NCBI GenBank assembly: GCA_903644035.1
Contig: CAHJXG010000403.1
Span: 1-11,186, forward strand
Source: Rhodospirillales bacterium
GTDB taxonomy: Bacteria > Pseudomonadota > Alphaproteobacteria > Acetobacterales > Acetobacteraceae
Reading direction: 5' to 3'
Length of the DNA stretch: 11,186 nucleotides
Shown here: in pieces, positions 1 through 6,795 of the stretch
How the letters are laid out: every line of letters begins with the position of its first letter
How positions within the stretch are numbered: position 1 is the first letter of the stretch
The notes under the pieces: model-generated
What the model was told of the DNA's origin: nothing
The model's database searches: none
Seen by the model: only the letters and a program-made list of their open reading frames with translations
Position numbers and translations under genes: made by a program

Positions 1-501
1 GCCGCCGACCAGGCGCCGCGCGACGTGCGCGCCTTCTGCCACACGCTGGGCTGGTCGGGCTGCCGGATCAGCGAGGCGCTGGCGCTCACGGCCGAGCGGG
101 TCGACGTCGCGACGGGCACGATCACCTTCGAGACCCTGAAGAAGCGGCAGCGCGGGCTGTTCCGCACTGTCCCGGTCTCGCCCGAGTTCGCCACCATGCT
201 CGACCTGGTGTTCGGGCTGCGCGGCCTGCGCGGGCCGGCCGTCAAGCGGCCGCTCTGGGCCTGGTCGCGCGCCACCGCCTGGCGCTGGGTCAAGGAGGTG
301 CTGGCCGCAGCAGGGATCGAGGGCGCCCAGGCCAGCCCCAAGGGGCTGCGCCACGCCCTTGGGGTCGTGGCCGTGGGCCAGGGCATCCCGCTCAACTTGG
401 TGCAGCGCTGGATGGGCCACGCCCAGCTGACCACGACCGCGATCTACGCCGAAGCCGTCGGCGAGGAGGAGCGCTCCATCGCCGCGCGCATGTGGCGGTG
501 A
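1..501 (+). CDS. Tyrosine recombinase/integrase, C-terminal catalytic part (5' end outside window)
   Basis: The frame is open from base 1, so the gene starts upstream of the window and about 166 residues are visible. They cover the catalytic domain of a phage-type tyrosine recombinase, which cuts and rejoins DNA through a 3'-phosphotyrosine. The first catalytic Arg is in GCRISEAL, a basic beta-hairpin follows (LKKRQRG, probable catalytic Lys), and the C-terminal box is WMGHAQLTTTAIYAEA with the His and the nucleophilic Tyr. The usual HxxR box reads KGLR, so Lys stands where His is expected; this substitution occurs in some members of the family. The protein ends at the TGA at 499-501, a normal distance after the Tyr, so the 3' end looks intact. 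The neighbours are accessory genes, so it probably mobilises, or once mobilised, the island. The family assignment is firm; its target site is unknown. Confidence 0.88.
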   Translation, partial: AADQAPRDVRAFCHTLGWSGCRISEALALTAERVDVATGTITFETLKKRQRGLFRTVPVSPEFATMLDLVFGLRGLRGPAVKRPLWAWSRATAWRWVKEVLAAAGIEGAQASPKGLRHALGVVAVGQGIPLNLVQRWMGHAQLTTTAIYAEAVGEEERSIAARMWR

Positions 502-517
502 TGAGAGACGTCATCAC
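498..517 (+). terminator. Stem-loop at the integrase stop codon, possible terminator
   Basis: GTGATGA (498-504) pairs perfectly with TCATCAC (511-517) around a 6-nt loop, and the left arm contains the TGA stop codon. No T-tract follows, so this is not a classical intrinsic terminator. It could protect the mRNA 3' end or form part of a recombination site. Confidence 0.35.
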
Positions 518-568
518 GGGTGAAATGATGTTCAGTTCAGGGTAGGGAATAGACCCGCCGGCACTCTC

Positions 569-595
569 GAGAGAATCTGTTCTCAAGAGTAGAGG
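569..595 (+). repeat. 27-bp direct repeat with internal stem-loop, copy A
   Basis: This copy matches 1824-1850 at 25 of 27 positions. Its core is GAGAA-TCTG-TTCTC (571-584), a 5-bp stem with a 4-nt loop, followed by AAGAGTAGAGG. The outer sequence ACTC (563-566) can also pair with GAGT (587-590). The two differences from copy B are at paired positions and compensate each other. It lies 68 nt after the integrase stop, where an attachment or recombination site could be expected. It may equally be a conserved RNA structure or a protein-binding dyad. Confidence 0.75.
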
Positions 596-618
596 GAAGG
601 GGAAGGGGGTAGCTAGGG
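594..618 (+). other. Putative G-quadruplex motif
   Basis: Four G-runs of 3, 4, 5 and 3 (594-596, 599-602, 605-609, 616-618) are separated by loops of 2, 2 and 6 nt, which fits the standard G3+N1-7 quadruplex pattern. It starts at the tail of repeat copy A and lies between the ends of convergent genes. Copy B has no such run after it. Confidence 0.5.
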
Positions 619-627
619 TGTCACCCT
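615..627. other. Perfect 13-nt dyad AGGGTG-T-CACCCT
   Basis: AGGGTG (615-620) and CACCCT (622-627) are perfect inverted repeats around a single central base. This is too tight for an RNA hairpin but suits a dimeric DNA-binding protein. It shares its first G-run with the end of the quadruplex motif. Its role is unknown. Confidence 0.3.
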
Positions 628-686
628 GAAGATTTTGTGTCGTGAGATCAATCTCGGTTTCAACCGGAGTTCGCACCCCGTAGTTG

Positions 687-1544
687 TTAAAACATTGAAA
701 TGACCTCTTGGATCCAGTGAGCGCAGGCTCGCTGGATGTCGTCGATGTGCGTGACAATCTGGCCAGCCCCGTAGAGCACACCCGCCCCAACGAGTGCGTC
801 TACCCCTTTATTTAGTCGATCACCAAGCCACTTGCCCAAGCGTCTCAGCCGTGACGTCTTCTCAGCAATTTCGATGACATTGGGTGTGGGCAGCTGTAGC
901 TCTGCGGCGATCTCAGCGGTGGTCTGTTCGATCTCGGATACCGCACTCCGGTCCTGTTCTTCTTCAAGATCATTGGGCGGTGGATTGTTGTCGCCTATGC
1001 CGCGCGGTCGATTGCGACGGTTGGCGAACGCACGCCGCAATATGGCTATTCGGTGGGAAAACCGTTGGCGTTCAGCTCGTTCTTCGGCCGTCCCCAAGCT
1101 GATCCGCGCACCACCGCGGAGTTGGAAGAGCAGATCGTTAAGGTCAGGTGGAGGAGGGTTGGGAAGATCAGCGCCATCGTCTATTGACGCGATATCGTCG
1201 ATCGCCTCCATGTAGTCTGAATGGCGGCTTGTAGGTGCCCAGTCGTAAGTTCCGTCTTCTCCCTCTATATCCTCTGCCAGTTCACGAATGCGCTCCTCGG
1301 GGACTGTCCCGGCGAATTCGTTATAGAGTTCGTCGAAGGCGTTATAGGGACCGCCATAAGGGAAATGGTATTCACCCTCCATCCACGGCATCTCGTGAAC
1401 CGGATCGGTGTAATACTTCCCGAACCAAGCCCGCATATAGTCGAGTTGCCTTTTCCGGCCCAGCTTGGAGAGCTTAGAACGGGTGATGCCTGAATCCGTT
1501 TCATCCTCCAGGTGATAGCGGGTGACGCGGCGGTTGGCAGGCAT
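687..1544 (-). CDS. Acidic hypothetical protein with GGPY block and GIGDNNPPP linker
   Basis: The 285-residue product has no clear enzymatic motif. Residues about 34-105 (LDYMRAWFGKYY, then the FPYGGPYNAFDELYNEF stretch, then an acidic segment ending TYDWAPT) resemble a small N-terminal module known from many uncharacterised bacterial proteins, some linked to RES/HEPN-type toxins. A Pro/Asp-rich linker follows. RGIGDNNPPP at 181-190 is close to the GIGHNNPP linker frequent in alphaproteobacterial hypotheticals. After an acidic segment the C-terminus (about 239-285: WLGDRLNKGVDALVGAG, ending AHWIQEVISMF) is mildly hydrophobic and may touch a membrane or partner. The start is the ATG at 1542-1544; no good Shine-Dalgarno precedes it, so initiation may be weak or leaderless. 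The gene is isolated on the minus strand, converges with the integrase and is bracketed by the two 27-bp repeats. It is probably a real gene; a defence or toxin role is only a guess. Confidence 0.72.
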   Translation of the reverse strand: MPANRRVTRYHLEDETDSGITRSKLSKLGRKRQLDYMRAWFGKYYTDPVHEMPWMEGEYHFPYGGPYNAFDELYNEFAGTVPEERIRELAEDIEGEDGTYDWAPTSRHSDYMEAIDDIASIDDGADLPNPPPPDLNDLLFQLRGGARISLGTAEERAERQRFSHRIAILRRAFANRRNRPRGIGDNNPPPNDLEEEQDRSAVSEIEQTTAEIAAELQLPTPNVIEIAEKTSRLRRLGKWLGDRLNKGVDALVGAGVLYGAGQIVTHIDDIQRACAHWIQEVISMF

Positions 1545-1970
1545 GTAGAGGTGAATACCAGATCGGTTATGGAAGTTCGCTTCTTTTTAGCGCCGGACGG
1601 CCTCGACTGCTACATACCTCGAAGCGCAACATCAGACGGCCTAATCCATGTGCGATTGCCAGCAGCCGCTGGCCGCGGGGTTGAGGCTGCGCCCTCACTC
1701 TGTGTTGCGCACTCAAGATTTACGCAACGCCCTCATGCTCCCAGCTGATACGGGAAGTTATCATGCGTGAGATCACGGCCGGAGCGGGGCAGGGCCGGGG
1801 TCCGCCAGCCGACCGGAATTCCTGAGACAATCTGTTGTCAAGAGTAGAGGATACTGCTTCAGCTGCCTCTGCCGACGATGGCCATATGGGCGGACGGCCG
1901 GTCTCAAGTCGGTCGGCGTCGCCGTCGTGCATTTGGCTGGCCGCACGACATCAACTCGCAAGAGAATGAT
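1545..1970. other. 426-nt intergenic region between divergent genes
   Basis: No convincing gene is seen here. It must carry the promoters of the minus-strand gene at 1544 and the plus-strand DUF3800 gene at 1971, but no clear sigma-70 boxes are visible. It contains a stem-loop with GTTGCG (1704-1709) pairing with CGCAAC (1723-1728), extendable to 8 pairs with one G-T pair across a 13-nt loop. It also has a dyad CGTGA-GA-TCACG (1766-1777), a G-rich stretch (1781-1800), and repeat copy B at 1824-1850. Confidence 0.5.
1824..1850 (+). repeat. 27-bp direct repeat with internal stem-loop, copy B
   Basis: This is the second copy of the repeat at 569-595, in the same orientation and 1255 bp away. 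Its stem-loop is GACAA-TCTG-TTGTC (1826-1839). The G-to-C change at the third position of the left arm is matched by C-to-G in the right arm, so pairing is kept. The loop TCTG and the tail AAGAGTAGAGG are identical. It lies about 120 nt upstream of the DUF3800 start, so a role in that gene's leader is possible. The sequence further upstream does not align convincingly with copy A. Confidence 0.75.
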
Positions 1971-3056
1971 ATGGCTACCTTCTACGTCGATGAGACTGGC
2001 TACACCGGCGAGGATCTGATCAACGCCAACCAGCCCATTTTCGCCCAGGCGACGAACGACTTCACCGACGCCGAGGCCCGGTCCGCCATTGAATCGATCT
2101 TTGGCGGCGTCACCGCGGCCGAGCTGAAGTTCACCCGTCTCACTAGAGGCGGTCGCAACCAGGACCGGATCGTCGAGCTCGTGCGCTTTGCCGCGACGGA
2201 TCCTGCGCGGGCAGGTCTCTGGCTCGCGCACAAAGAGTTCGCGATGGTCACGTTCATCGTCGAATGGTGGATCGAGCCGCTGGCCTACGAGGGCGGCCTG
2301 AACCTTTACAAAGACGGCGCCAATCTCGCGATGGCGAATATGCTCTTCTACGCGCTGGAGGCGTTCTGGGACGCGGACTTTCGACGCCGTCTATTGACGC
2401 ATTTTCAGCGGATGATGCGCGCCCGGACAAAAGAAGCCTTTGACCAGTGCGCGGCTTTTGTGCATCGGGCCTATGGTAAGTCTGATGGTTCGCGGGCCGA
2501 GGTGATGCGCTATCTATGGACCTCATTTCCGCTGCTGGGCCACCGCCACGTGCTTGGGCTGCCAAAGCGCGTTCTCGATCTTGCGCTGCCGGGTCTGGTT
2601 TTTATTGGGCATACATGGCGCTCTCGGCATAGCGACCCTCTTGAAGTTGTGCATGATCAGTCAACCAATATGGCCAAGCAGAAATGGCTGTGGGAGGCTC
2701 TTTCGTCGCCTACCCTCGCGCCTGCGACGTTCGCGCATCGGGGCGGTGAGCATTCCTTCCCGATCAACGTCGGGAGCACTAGGTTCGCCGACTCGGTTCA
2801 GAAGAAGCAGCTGCAGGTCTGCGACATCCTGGCCGGTGCGGCCTCGTTGTTCGTGCGCACGTGGAATGAGCAAGGCATGGGCCCTGCATTCAATCAAAGG
2901 CTTCTCGATGCCGGCATCGAGAAGCTGCACATCGGCGGTCTATGGCCGTCGACCGACGTGACCCCCGAGGAACTCGGAACCAAGGGCCTCGATAACAACA
3001 GAACTCTCGAGTGGATCGCTGAGCAGCTGCGGGGCGTCCCAAGGCCGCCAGAATAG
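1971..3056 (+). CDS. DUF3800 domain protein (predicted RNase H-like fold)
   Basis: The 361-residue product opens with MATFYVDETGYTGEDL, the typical DUF3800 start in which an early strand carries Asp-Glu (D7, E8) followed by Thr-Gly. Further family-type segments are ELKFTRL (51-57), EVVHDQST (225-232) and RFADSVQKKQLQVCDILAGA (271-290). The last holds the second acidic pair (D274, D285), as expected for a metal-dependent RNase H-like active site. DUF3800 proteins are uncharacterised but recur near phage, plasmid and defence genes. The frame could open at the ATG at 1878, but that adds a 31-residue Arg-rich leader foreign to the family. The ATG at 1971 puts the conserved strand at the N-terminus and has a weak AAGAGA upstream. 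The gene converges with the GHKL-nuclease gene, 137 nt away. Family assignment is good; nuclease activity is inferred. Confidence 0.82.
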   Translation: MATFYVDETGYTGEDLINANQPIFAQATNDFTDAEARSAIESIFGGVTAAELKFTRLTRGGRNQDRIVELVRFAATDPARAGLWLAHKEFAMVTFIVEWWIEPLAYEGGLNLYKDGANLAMANMLFYALEAFWDADFRRRLLTHFQRMMRARTKEAFDQCAAFVHRAYGKSDGSRAEVMRYLWTSFPLLGHRHVLGLPKRVLDLALPGLVFIGHTWRSRHSDPLEVVHDQSTNMAKQKWLWEALSSPTLAPATFAHRGGEHSFPINVGSTRFADSVQKKQLQVCDILAGAASLFVRTWNEQGMGPAFNQRLLDAGIEKLHIGGLWPSTDVTPEELGTKGLDNNRTLEWIAEQLRGVPRPPE

Positions 3057-3077
3057 GCGACTAATCGGCTCCTCCCA

Positions 3078-3138
3078 GCGAGCGCACCCGATATAGGACA
3101 TTATCATATATGCTGACAGGATAGAGGAACCCGCTCGC
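3078..3138. terminator. Possible bidirectional 3' structure between convergent genes
   Basis: GCGAGCG (3078-3084) is the perfect complement of CGCTCGC (3132-3138), 47 nt apart, enclosing an AT-rich centre that includes CATATATG. It lies between the stop of the DUF3800 gene and the stop of the GHKL gene. There is no T-tract, and the long loop makes termination uncertain. Confidence 0.22.
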
Positions 3139-3193
3139 GGTCGGCACAACGTGGCATAGGCAATGGGTGCGGCGATCACTCGATCTGCGTTGC

Positions 3194-5194
3194 TTAGTCA
3201 GCCAAATCGCCGTTGGATATTGCCTCGTCCAGCGCCGTTCCAGCGGGCGTGTCCACGAAAACGTTTGCGTAGCCCTCCTTCAGATGGCGCAGGGCCTCCG
3301 CTTTAGTCACCGTCAGCTGCAAGCCGTCTTGGAAAAATTTCAGGCGGGCGCGGTTCTCCGCAATCACCTGCGCCCATGTCTTGACGATGACGACCAGGTT
3401 ATCCTGCTTGATGATGACGCCGGCCTCGGCGTGCTGTACCTGCCTCACCCTTAAGGCATCCCCGTTCACCTCGCGCGACAGTGCCCAGAACACCCACTTG
3501 GTGGTGGTCATGTCAAAACTACTGTCTCTGGTGATCGCGCCGACGTAGCCATCAACTTGGGAAATTTCGGTTGGACCTATCGGCACCCCAGGTGCTTTGA
3601 GTTCGATTACGAGGTGCTCGAGCGCGCCGGGGCGATAGCCAGAGCGCTGTTTCCCGAACATCAGGTCGACAATGCCGCGGATCTTGGTGGGGTGCTTCAC
3701 CGCGCCCTTGGCGACCTTAATGTTCCGGGCTTGCGTGTGCTGCTTCAGGCACTCGTCCAGGGAGCGGTCATCCACCATCAGGTTATGCTCCTCCCCAAAC
3801 ACCCACGTATTGTCGGCGAGCAGCCGGTGAAGTTGGGTCCGTTCGCGTAGGGTGCTACCCAGCCCTCTATCGAAGATCAGCGACTCAAGAGCCGTGAGGA
3901 ACTTCAGCCTGTTGGAAACGGTGCGGCTGGCCCCGATGATAGACTGCAGGGAACTCTCTTGGATCAGCCGCGCCATGTCCTCCTGCTGACGCGCCGGCAG
4001 TCTCAGCACCTCCTTCATAATGAGCTGCAGGTCCTCGGACCCGTTCTCGATGGCCGTCCGCATCATGCGGAGCTGGAAGGCTCTGGAAGTAGCGTTGGAG
4101 GCTGAGAAGTCTGGGATGTATCGTGCCGCCGTAGTCGCGACGATATCGAAGACTTCCCGTGTCACGTACTCCACTGGCGTGACTGGCGGCTCTGCATAGG
4201 GATAAACGTTCTCCGATTTCCACTCTTCGATGACGGACTGCGCCTCCCTGGCCGCTTTAGCCCGGAAATGCTCTTTGATCTCCTGGCGGGCCTCCTCGAC
4301 GGCGTTCGCAAGGTTGGCGTTCATCTCGCCAAGGCCGATCTCGTTGCGGTCGCTCATCTGCCTCACGAACGACGATCGCAGGTAAGCCGAGAAGAACCGG
4401 TCCCCCACGTGCCACCGCGTGTCCACGGCAAGCATCGGGAACCCTCGGTCGTCGCAAAGGTGCAGGACTCGTTTTGTCTTCCGGTTCCACTCGACGATCT
4501 CAAGGCGGGCCGGGTATTGATGGTCCCCTTCCTCGATGTCTGACAGACTCATCACAACAGGTGGGCCAGTCATCATCGTCGCCGGATCTAGCTTGATCCC
4601 CTGCAAAGAGATTACCACGCCCTCGTAGTTGCGCAGGTAGGTGGCGAAAATCTCGGCTAGCTCCTGCGGTGCCTCATCAGACTGAAGCGATTTGAAGTCG
4701 GCTAATGGCTCTGTGATGACCAGTTCCACTCCCGGCTGGCCGGAGCCGACCGGTATGGCGTCGGTGAAGCGGACCTCCCGCAGATCGTCGCTGATGATCG
4801 AGATCGTAAATCGCCGAAGATCGCCCTCTCCAGCATCGTACGTGACGTGCCAATCCGCGACGCGACCGAGTACGATCACCTTGTAGCGACCGCGTCCCTC
4901 GCTGCCATGCAGCTCGCGCCCGGTCTCAGTGCGACCCCGCAGATGCTTCCAGCTGCCACCGAGCTTGCGGAACAGCTCGGGCGCGCGTTCCCTCGTCATG
5001 CCCGTACCGTCGTCGCGCACGATTATCCGCTCCAGGCCAAGCGCATTACAGTCGAATTCAACCTCGACCAGGCGCGCGTCCGCGTCGAGGCCATTCCAGA
5101 TGCATTCCGCCAACGCATGGAGCGGGCTGGTCCGGGCCTGCTGCTGCATGAAGTCCGATTGGACCGCCACCGGCACGCGTTCGACATTGGGCAT
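3194..5194 (-). CDS. GHKL (Hsp90/MutL-type) ATPase fused to C-terminal Shedu-like PD-(D/E)xK nuclease
   Basis: This 666-residue protein is a probable ATP-driven nuclease. The N-terminal Bergerat fold is clear: LHALAECIWNGLDADA (E30, N34, D37) is the N box, VRDDGTGM (59-66) the G1 box and HGSEGRGRYK (96-105) the glycine-rich ATP lid. A transducer-like region follows to about 290, then a helical charged segment (about 290-450). At the C-terminus LHRLLADNTWVFGEEHNL (455-472) resembles the opening of DUF4263/Shedu domains. It is followed by the nuclease core with D510 (RGIVDLMFG), E531 and K533 (VIELKAP), and Q546/Y550 (EISQVDGY). The start ATG at 5192-5194 has TAAGG just upstream on the minus strand at short spacing, and places VPVAVQSDF at the N-terminus as in related GHKL proteins. 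No transmembrane segment is seen, so it is probably cytosolic. GHKL plus nuclease suggests a nucleic-acid-sensing defence effector or a MORC/MutL-like DNA-processing enzyme. Domains are firm; biological role is inferred. Confidence 0.85.
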   Translation of the reverse strand: MPNVERVPVAVQSDFMQQQARTSPLHALAECIWNGLDADARLVEVEFDCNALGLERIIVRDDGTGMTRERAPELFRKLGGSWKHLRGRTETGRELHGSEGRGRYKVIVLGRVADWHVTYDAGEGDLRRFTISIISDDLREVRFTDAIPVGSGQPGVELVITEPLADFKSLQSDEAPQELAEIFATYLRNYEGVVISLQGIKLDPATMMTGPPVVMSLSDIEEGDHQYPARLEIVEWNRKTKRVLHLCDDRGFPMLAVDTRWHVGDRFFSAYLRSSFVRQMSDRNEIGLGEMNANLANAVEEARQEIKEHFRAKAAREAQSVIEEWKSENVYPYAEPPVTPVEYVTREVFDIVATTAARYIPDFSASNATSRAFQLRMMRTAIENGSEDLQLIMKEVLRLPARQQEDMARLIQESSLQSIIGASRTVSNRLKFLTALESLIFDRGLGSTLRERTQLHRLLADNTWVFGEEHNLMVDDRSLDECLKQHTQARNIKVAKGAVKHPTKIRGIVDLMFGKQRSGYRPGALEHLVIELKAPGVPIGPTEISQVDGYVGAITRDSSFDMTTTKWVFWALSREVNGDALRVRQVQHAEAGVIIKQDNLVVIVKTWAQVIAENRARLKFFQDGLQLTVTKAEALRHLKEGYANVFVDTPAGTALDEAISNGDLAD

Positions 5195-5351
5195 CGGCCT
5201 TAGGGTGGCCGGGGTGTTTGAGAAACGTCACGCATAGGAGAGCAAGAGGTAGGACCGGGCAAGAGCTCGCGACCATGCTCGGGATGTTTTGTCGGTCCAG
5301 GAACTGCGAAGCTAAGCGAAGTGGCCGTCGGCCGGGGCTATCCGAAGCGTA
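5195..5351. other. Spacer between the DUF6880-type gene and the GHKL-nuclease gene
   Basis: This 157-nt gap on the minus strand should hold the GHKL gene's leader and perhaps its promoter. The best boxes I could place are weak (TTGCCC and TCCTAT about 17 nt apart on the minus strand). A tight dyad GGCCG-T-CGGCC lies at 5323-5333, near the 3' end of the upstream gene, and GCGAAG occurs twice close by. No gene is seen. Confidence 0.35.
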
Positions 5352-6791
5352 TCAGCGTCGGCCGCTTCCCGACGCTTCGCTGGTCTGGCCCCAGAAGCCG
5401 GTCTTCCGGCCGTGCTTGGCACGCAGGCGGCCGACAAAGGCGTCATGCGCCTCGAACGCGCCGAAGTCCTGGATGCCCGGCGCAAGCGACGCGCATTCGA
5501 GCAGGTGCCGGGCGGCATGCTTGTAGCGGGTCGACTTCGCGCCATTGAGCGTGTCCTCGATCATCGCCCGCCGGAGCAGAGTCGCCGCCAGCGGGTGCCT
5601 GCCCTCGACCAGCCGCGCCGCCGGGTCGAGCAGGAAATACAGGTTGCCGTCGATCTCCGGCGCCCGCGTGAGCACGAGCTGTGCGGCATGGGCCTGGTCC
5701 GGCCATTCCTGGAAGAAGTGCAGCGCGGCAGGAAAACTCCTGAACCCGAGCGCGTGCTGCTTGGCCCGGTCCTCGGCCTCCACGTCCTCGAAGCCTGGCA
5801 GCCGCTTCAGGTGGGCGCGCAGCTGCGTGACGGAAAGCCGCTCCTCGAACGCCGCCCAGCGCAGCCGCTGCGCCTGCTCCGGCTGGCCCGTCACGTCGAG
5901 CGCCTCGATGTAGGCCTCCTCCCACGCGCTGCCGTCGCCATGCCCCGCGAGATACAGATCCTCGTCGTCCCGTGCTGGGGCAGGACGCGGCTTCGGCCTT
6001 GCCGCCTCCAGCGCGGAAAGCGCCTCGGCGGCCCGGCCGGCGGCGAGGAGGCGGCGGCCGATCTCCGCACCCATGTGCGGCCTGCTCCGCTCCACCGCGG
6101 GCACCAGCGCGATGTAGGCATCGACATCGGCCTGGCCGTCCGCGATGTCCTGCAAGGCCCGGCGCACGGCGGCCGCCCGCCAGTCCCGTCCGCCCGCCTT
6201 GGACCGATCCGCCAACGCCTGCGCCAGCCGGCTCTTCAGGTGCGCCGCACCCGCGTCGCCGAGGGCCGGGAGCATGATCGGCACCAGGCGGTCATAGATG
6301 CCATACTCGTTGGCCAGCAGCGCGGCGAACACCCGGTCTGCAAGGCCCAGCGGATCGGGCCTGGCCTTGGCCGCGATTGCGCCGAGGTCCTCGCAGGCCA
6401 GATGGAAGACGTCCCCAACCGAGCCAGAGCTGTCGTCCACGCGGTTGAGCACCGGCTCCGCGAGGTCCAGGAAGCGCCACATCAGGTCCAGCGCCAAGTC
6501 GGTGCGGGCGGGCGCGACCCGGTCTGCGATCATCGCCCGCTGCAGGTCGAGGTCGCGCACGAAGTCCCGCCGCTTCTGCCAGTCGACGAAGGACCGTGCG
6601 GATCGCAGCGCCGTGATGCGCTTGCCGATCTCGGCCGCGATGGCGTCGCCGCCGGTCTGCGCGGCAAGCTCCAGACGCAGGCGCCGCTTGACCTCGGCAT
6701 CGCCGTCCGCGAGCTCGACGAGGATCGCGGCCAGGCGCTGCGGGCCGAGCGCCGCCAGGTTGTCCAAGGTGACCGTGTGCTTCGACGCCAT
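5352..6791 (-). CDS. DUF6880-type protein of unknown function
   Basis: The 479-residue protein is rich in Ala, Leu and Arg and almost entirely helical, with repeated helix-pair units (for example AAGRAAEALSALEAARPK) like a TPR/SEL1-type scaffold. Its C-terminus, FVGRLRAKHGRKTGFW, is the signature I associate with DUF6880 proteins, which are widespread in alphaproteobacteria and uncharacterised. No catalytic motif, signal peptide or transmembrane segment stands out. The start ATG at 6789-6791 lies only 4 nt after the stop of the FimB-like integrase on the same strand, so the two are probably co-transcribed and translationally coupled. GC and codon use match the resident genes to the right better than the accessory genes to the left. 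The family call is from memory of the C-terminal motif; length is typical. Confidence 0.75.
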   Translation of the reverse strand: MASKHTVTLDNLAALGPQRLAAILVELADGDAEVKRRLRLELAAQTGGDAIAAEIGKRITALRSARSFVDWQKRRDFVRDLDLQRAMIADRVAPARTDLALDLMWRFLDLAEPVLNRVDDSSGSVGDVFHLACEDLGAIAAKARPDPLGLADRVFAALLANEYGIYDRLVPIMLPALGDAGAAHLKSRLAQALADRSKAGGRDWRAAAVRRALQDIADGQADVDAYIALVPAVERSRPHMGAEIGRRLLAAGRAAEALSALEAARPKPRPAPARDDEDLYLAGHGDGSAWEEAYIEALDVTGQPEQAQRLRWAAFEERLSVTQLRAHLKRLPGFEDVEAEDRAKQHALGFRSFPAALHFFQEWPDQAHAAQLVLTRAPEIDGNLYFLLDPAARLVEGRHPLAATLLRRAMIEDTLNGAKSTRYKHAARHLLECASLAPGIQDFGAFEAHDAFVGRLRAKHGRKTGFWGQTSEASGSGRR

Positions 6792-6795
6792 GCGG

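Noticed and set aside
655..680. Possible tRNA 3' end (TTCGCACCCCG) as an integrase attachment target
   Set aside because: The flanking bases do not pair as a T-arm, and no acceptor or anticodon arm can be folded.
498..1778. Extending the direct repeats leftwards through the shared ATCACGG and CAGGG words
   Set aside because: The spacings between these words disagree by several bases between the copies, so the alignment is not consistent and chance is likely.
569..1850. CRISPR array or integron attC pair
   Set aside because: There are only two repeats, 1255 bp apart with a gene between, and no GTTRRRY core sites or cas/IntI-specific features.
1878..1970. Longer start for the DUF3800 gene adding 31 residues
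   Set aside because: The extension is Arg-rich and unlike the family, whose conserved first strand begins right at the ATG at 1971.
5237..5253. Possible third copy of the repeat tail (GAGAGCAAGAGGTAGGA)
   Set aside because: Similarity is limited to a purine-rich stretch with a needed gap, and the stem-loop is absent.
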